64,000 bases of DNA from VRUE01 sp963698085 (GTDB taxonomy: Bacteria; Actinomycetota; Thermoleophilia; Solirubrobacterales; 70-9). A program made the translations under genes and the position numbers. This document shows, one piece after another, positions 61,694 to 64,000 of this stretch. The stretch lies in NCBI GenBank assembly GCA_963698085.1, contig OY969122.1:2470966-2534965 (forward strand), given 5' to 3'. The notes under the pieces are model-generated. The model saw only the letters and a list, made by a program, of their open reading frames with translations, was not told the origin of the DNA and did not search any database. Position 1 is the first letter of the stretch. Each line of letters begins with the position of its first letter.

Positions 61694-62993
61694 CTAAGCC
61701 GGGATCTCCGCAGAGGTCCGTTCAATTCGGGCGCCGAGGCCGCGCAGGCGCTCGTCGATCGACTCATAGCCGCGATCGATCTGGCGGATGTTGCCGATCT
61801 CAGACGTTCCCTCCGCAGCCAGGGCGGCGATGAGCATCGCCATGCCCGCCCTGATGTCGGGGCTCTCGACTCGCTCCGCGTGAAGCCGGCTCGGACCGCT
61901 GACGATCGCCCTGTGGGGATCGCAAAGCGTGATCCGAGCGCCCATCGCGACCAGCTTGTCGACGAAGAAGAGGCGGTTCTCGAACATCTTCTCGAAGATC
62001 AGGATCTCGCCGTCAGCCTGGGTCGCAAGCGCCAGCGCGATCGAGGTGAGGTCGGCGGGAAAGGCGGGCCACGGCCCGTCCTCAATCTTCGGGATCGCGT
62101 CGCCGACGTCGGCCTTCACCCGCAACCGCTGCCCGGCCGGGACGATCACGTCGTTCTCCTCGATCGTCGACTCGAGACCAAGCCGTCGGAACTGGCGCCG
62201 CACCATGATCAGATCTTGAGGTGCCGTTTCGCGGATCCGCAGCTCGCCGCCGGTTGCCGCAGCGAGCGCCATGAAGCTGCCGACCTCGATGTGATCTGGG
62301 GAGATCGTGTGCTCGGCACCGCCGAGCCGGTCTCGCCCATAAACCGTCATCACGTTGGAACCGATCCCCGCCACCTCCGCGCCCATCGCGGTCAGCAGGC
62401 GGGCAAGGTCCTGGACGTGCGGCTCGCAGGCGGCGTTGGAGATCGTCGTCGGGCCAGGCGTTAACGCCGCCGCCATCAAGGCGTTCTCGGTTCCCATCAC
62501 CGAGGGCTCGTCCATGAAGATCGCGCACGGCCGCAGGCCGCCCTGGGGTGCGTGCAGCTCGATCGAGCGGTTGCCGTCCACACTTGCCCCCAGGTCTGCA
62601 AAGGCATCGAGGTGCGCGTCCAATCGCCGGCGACCGATGAAATCGCCACCGGGAGGCGGCATGCGCGCCTCGCCGAAACGGGCGAGCAGCGGCCCGGCGA
62701 GCAGGAACGAAGCGCGGATCTTGTTCGAGAGCTCCTCGTCGACGGAGACGTCGCTGACAGCCGAGGCGCAGAGGCGCAGGCTGTTGTCACCTATCCAGGC
62801 GGCCTCGACGCCGAGCCGTTCGAGCAGGGCGATCTGCGCTTCGGTGTCGCGGATGCGCGGCAAACGGTGCAGCAACAGAATCCTCCTCGGTGAGCAGGCA
62901 GGCGGCGAGGATCGGCAGGGCCGCGTTCTTGTTGCCGGCTGCTGTCAGCTCGCCCGAGAGTGGCGCGCCTCCGTCGATTACGAACTTCTCCAT
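61694..62993 (-). CDS. murA: UDP-N-acetylglucosamine 1-carboxyvinyltransferase with Asp117, frameshifted
   Basis: MurA makes enolpyruvyl-UDP-GlcNAc, the first step to peptidoglycan. MEKFVIDGGAPLSGELTAAG and NKNAALPILAACLLTEEDSV are in one frame; LHRLPRIRDTEAQIALLERL and the remaining 390 residues are in another. Removing one T near 62871 (GTTGCTGCACC to GTGCTGCACC on the minus strand) restores a 432-residue protein. The residue equivalent to catalytic Cys115 of E. coli is Asp117 (PPPGGDFIG), as in M. tuberculosis, which predicts fosfomycin insensitivity. The frameshift is probably a sequence error since the gene is normally essential. Confidence 0.9.
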
Positions 62994-63001
62994 GTTCCGG
63001 C

Positions 63002-63007
63002 TAGGGT
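63002..63007 (+). promoter_or_regulatory. Putative -10 of the 63017 gene (TAGGGT)
   Basis: TAGGGT ends 9 nt before the ATG at 63017 and overlaps the murA -10 on the other strand. Confidence 0.5.
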
Positions 63008-63008
63008 A
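63003..63008 (-). promoter_or_regulatory. Putative -10 of murA (TACCCT)
   Basis: TACCCT on the minus strand ends 9 nt before the murA ATG. It overlaps, over five bases, the -10 of the divergent gene. Confidence 0.5.
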
Positions 63009-63016
63009 CCTGCGTT

Positions 63017-64000
63017 ATGGGACGGGGCTGGAAGATCCTGATCGGCGTTGCGGTCGCCTTTGCGGTTCTGATCGGCATCAACGCGCTGGTCACCGACGGC
63101 GAAACCAAGACGGCTGAGGTAAGTGTGCCCGCCGGCCGCATCCTCAACCTCTCCGGCGGCGATCTCCAGGTAGTCGAGAAGGGTCCCCCTACCGGCAGGC
63201 CGATCGTGCTGATCCACTGCTTCACCTGCTCGATCAACTGGTGGGACGACATGATTCCGCTGCTTGCCCGGGAGCACCGGGTGATCGCGATGGATCTGCG
63301 CGGTCACGGTGGCTCGGAGAAGCCGACCTCCGGCTACACGATCCCAGAGCAGGCAAACCTGGTGGCCGAAGCGCTGGGAAGTCTTGGCGTGCGCGCCGCC
63401 GAGGTCGTCGGCCACTCGCTCGGCGGCCCCGTGTCGATCGCCCTCGCCGAGCAATCACCGCAGCTGGTCGATCGCCTCGTGATCATCGACAGCATCCCCG
63501 ACACCTCTTACGGCGACGTCGGTTTCATCGGCGAGCTGCCGTTCATGCCGGTGGTCGGCCAGACGCTCTGGCGGGTCAAGCCCGACTTCTCGATCAGCGA
63601 CGGTCTCAAGGTCGCCTTTGCGCCCGGATTCCCGGTCCCCAACGCCTTCGTCGAGGACGTCAAGCGGATGACCTACAGCTCCTATGACGGCTCGCACGAC
63701 GGCTTCGAGGAGTACACCGGCGAGCAACCCCTGCCCGAGCGCGTCGCCGCGACCGGCAAGCCAACGCTGGCGATCATGGGAGCCGAGGAGCAGATTGCCA
63801 ACGACCCGCAGGCGGCACTGGACGCCTACCGCGCGGCAGGGGCCGAAACCAAGCTGATCGCGGGCGCCGGCCACTCCCCCAACGTCGAGAAGCCGGCCGA
63901 GACCGCCGCGCTGGTCCTTGCCTTCCGGGAGCTTCTTCCGACCGTTGGGCCCAGGGTTCCGAAAAGACCTGCAAATCAGCCTAAAAAAGGTAGGCGGGCG
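63017..64000 (+). CDS. Membrane-anchored alpha/beta hydrolase, 3' end cut off by window edge
   Basis: The frame is open from the ATG at 63017 to the window end (328 codons visible, no stop). An N-terminal anchor or signal (GWKILIGVAVAFAVLIG, residues about 4-20) is followed by an alpha/beta hydrolase domain: VLIHCFTCSINWWDDM for the oxyanion region, MDLRGHGGSEKP, nucleophile VVGHSLGGPV (Ser about 137), acid near LAIMGAEEQI, and His in AGAGHSPNVEKP (about 291). The catalytic domain is complete, so only a short basic tail (PKRPANQPKKGRRA onward) continues. The substrate is unknown. Confidence 0.87.
   Translation, partial: MGRGWKILIGVAVAFAVLIGINALVTDGETKTAEVSVPAGRILNLSGGDLQVVEKGPPTGRPIVLIHCFTCSINWWDDMIPLLAREHRVIAMDLRGHGGSEKPTSGYTIPEQANLVAEALGSLGVRAAEVVGHSLGGPVSIALAEQSPQLVDRLVIIDSIPDTSYGDVGFIGELPFMPVVGQTLWRVKPDFSISDGLKVAFAPGFPVPNAFVEDVKRMTYSSYDGSHDGFEEYTGEQPLPERVAATGKPTLAIMGAEEQIANDPQAALDAYRAAGAETKLIAGAGHSPNVEKPAETAALVLAFRELLPTVGPRVPKRPANQPKKGRRA

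Noticed and set aside
1..64000. CRISPR arrays, tRNA or rRNA genes
   Set aside because: No regularly spaced direct repeats, cloverleaf-like segments or rRNA-like conserved stretches were found.

Overview
The window is a dense, high-GC chromosomal segment with about 72 protein genes and no rRNA, tRNA, CRISPR array or recognisable insertion sequence. The gene content points to an actinobacterium, most likely class Thermoleophilia (Solirubrobacter/Conexibacter relatives). This is inference from MurT/GatD-type lipid II amidation genes, SepF, a GarA-like FHA protein next to an FtsR-like MerR regulator, an RsiG-like protein, a WS/DGAT acyltransferase, a short EF-Ts, HisG with HisZ, RNase Y, and a MurA with Asp in place of the catalytic Cys. 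No stretch longer than about 180 bases lacks a gene. The longest spacers (2883-3020, 6644-6764, 13820-13968, 50335-50471, 52659-52820, 56593-56769) hold hairpin repeats, promoters or, for rpsB, a leader.

Layout. 1-8.8 kb (+): cinA (partial), thpR, recA, rny, a small membrane protein, miaB-miaA, dapF and a DapL-like aminotransferase. 8.8-16.5 kb: a secreted protein, a duplicated cupredoxin-like lipoprotein, an MBL hydrolase, an epimerase, hflX, dut and an RTX-type secreted protein. 16.5-20.8 kb (-): an operon of lipid kinase-murT-methyltransferase-gatD preceded by another methyltransferase. 20.8-25.1 kb (+): cyclophilin, peroxiredoxin, hydrolase, PRC-like protein and a VKOR-DsbA thiol-oxidation pair. 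25.1-38.3 kb: lipid-related and miscellaneous genes (SDR, lipid-transfer thiolase, CcdA, dinB, WS/DGAT, secreted metalloprotease, nadE, thioesterase, an HTH-TM protein, an alkyl-DHAP-synthase-like flavoprotein, SRPBCC). 38.3-40.6 kb (-): MerR, FHA, RsiG-like and pgsA. 40.5-50.3 kb (-): rpsB-tsf-pyrH-frr-uppS-cdsA-dxr-rseP-ispG-proS, a translation plus cell-envelope/isoprenoid run. 50.5-55.8 kb (-): proC-yggT-lspA-rluD, and sepF-yggS-pgeF with cca upstream. 55.8-61.7 kb (-): his genes, with hisZ-G-D-B-H-A as one coupled operon and hisF separate. 61.7-64 kb: murA and a divergent, partial alpha/beta hydrolase.

Expression style. About 31 genes have a TANNNT (often TAGGNT) hexamer ending 5-11 nt before the start codon, usually without a Shine-Dalgarno sequence, which suggests leaderless transcripts. 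At four junctions the TAG stop of one gene is also the first half of the next gene's -10. Genes inside operons instead overlap by ATGA, GTGA or TTGA.

Most unusual signals. (1) Dispersed intergenic hairpin elements: two families have conserved cores closed by long stems whose sequences differ but stay paired, a third shares an ATGCGAC loop motif, and there are several single-copy forms. (2) A diaminopimelate epimerase with both catalytic cysteines replaced by serine. (3) A MiaA missing about 60-70 internal residues. (4) An RNase Y without a membrane anchor. (5) Single-base frameshifts in dxr, rseP and murA, probably sequence errors. (6) An RsiG-like protein with a near-complete c-di-GMP-binding signature.
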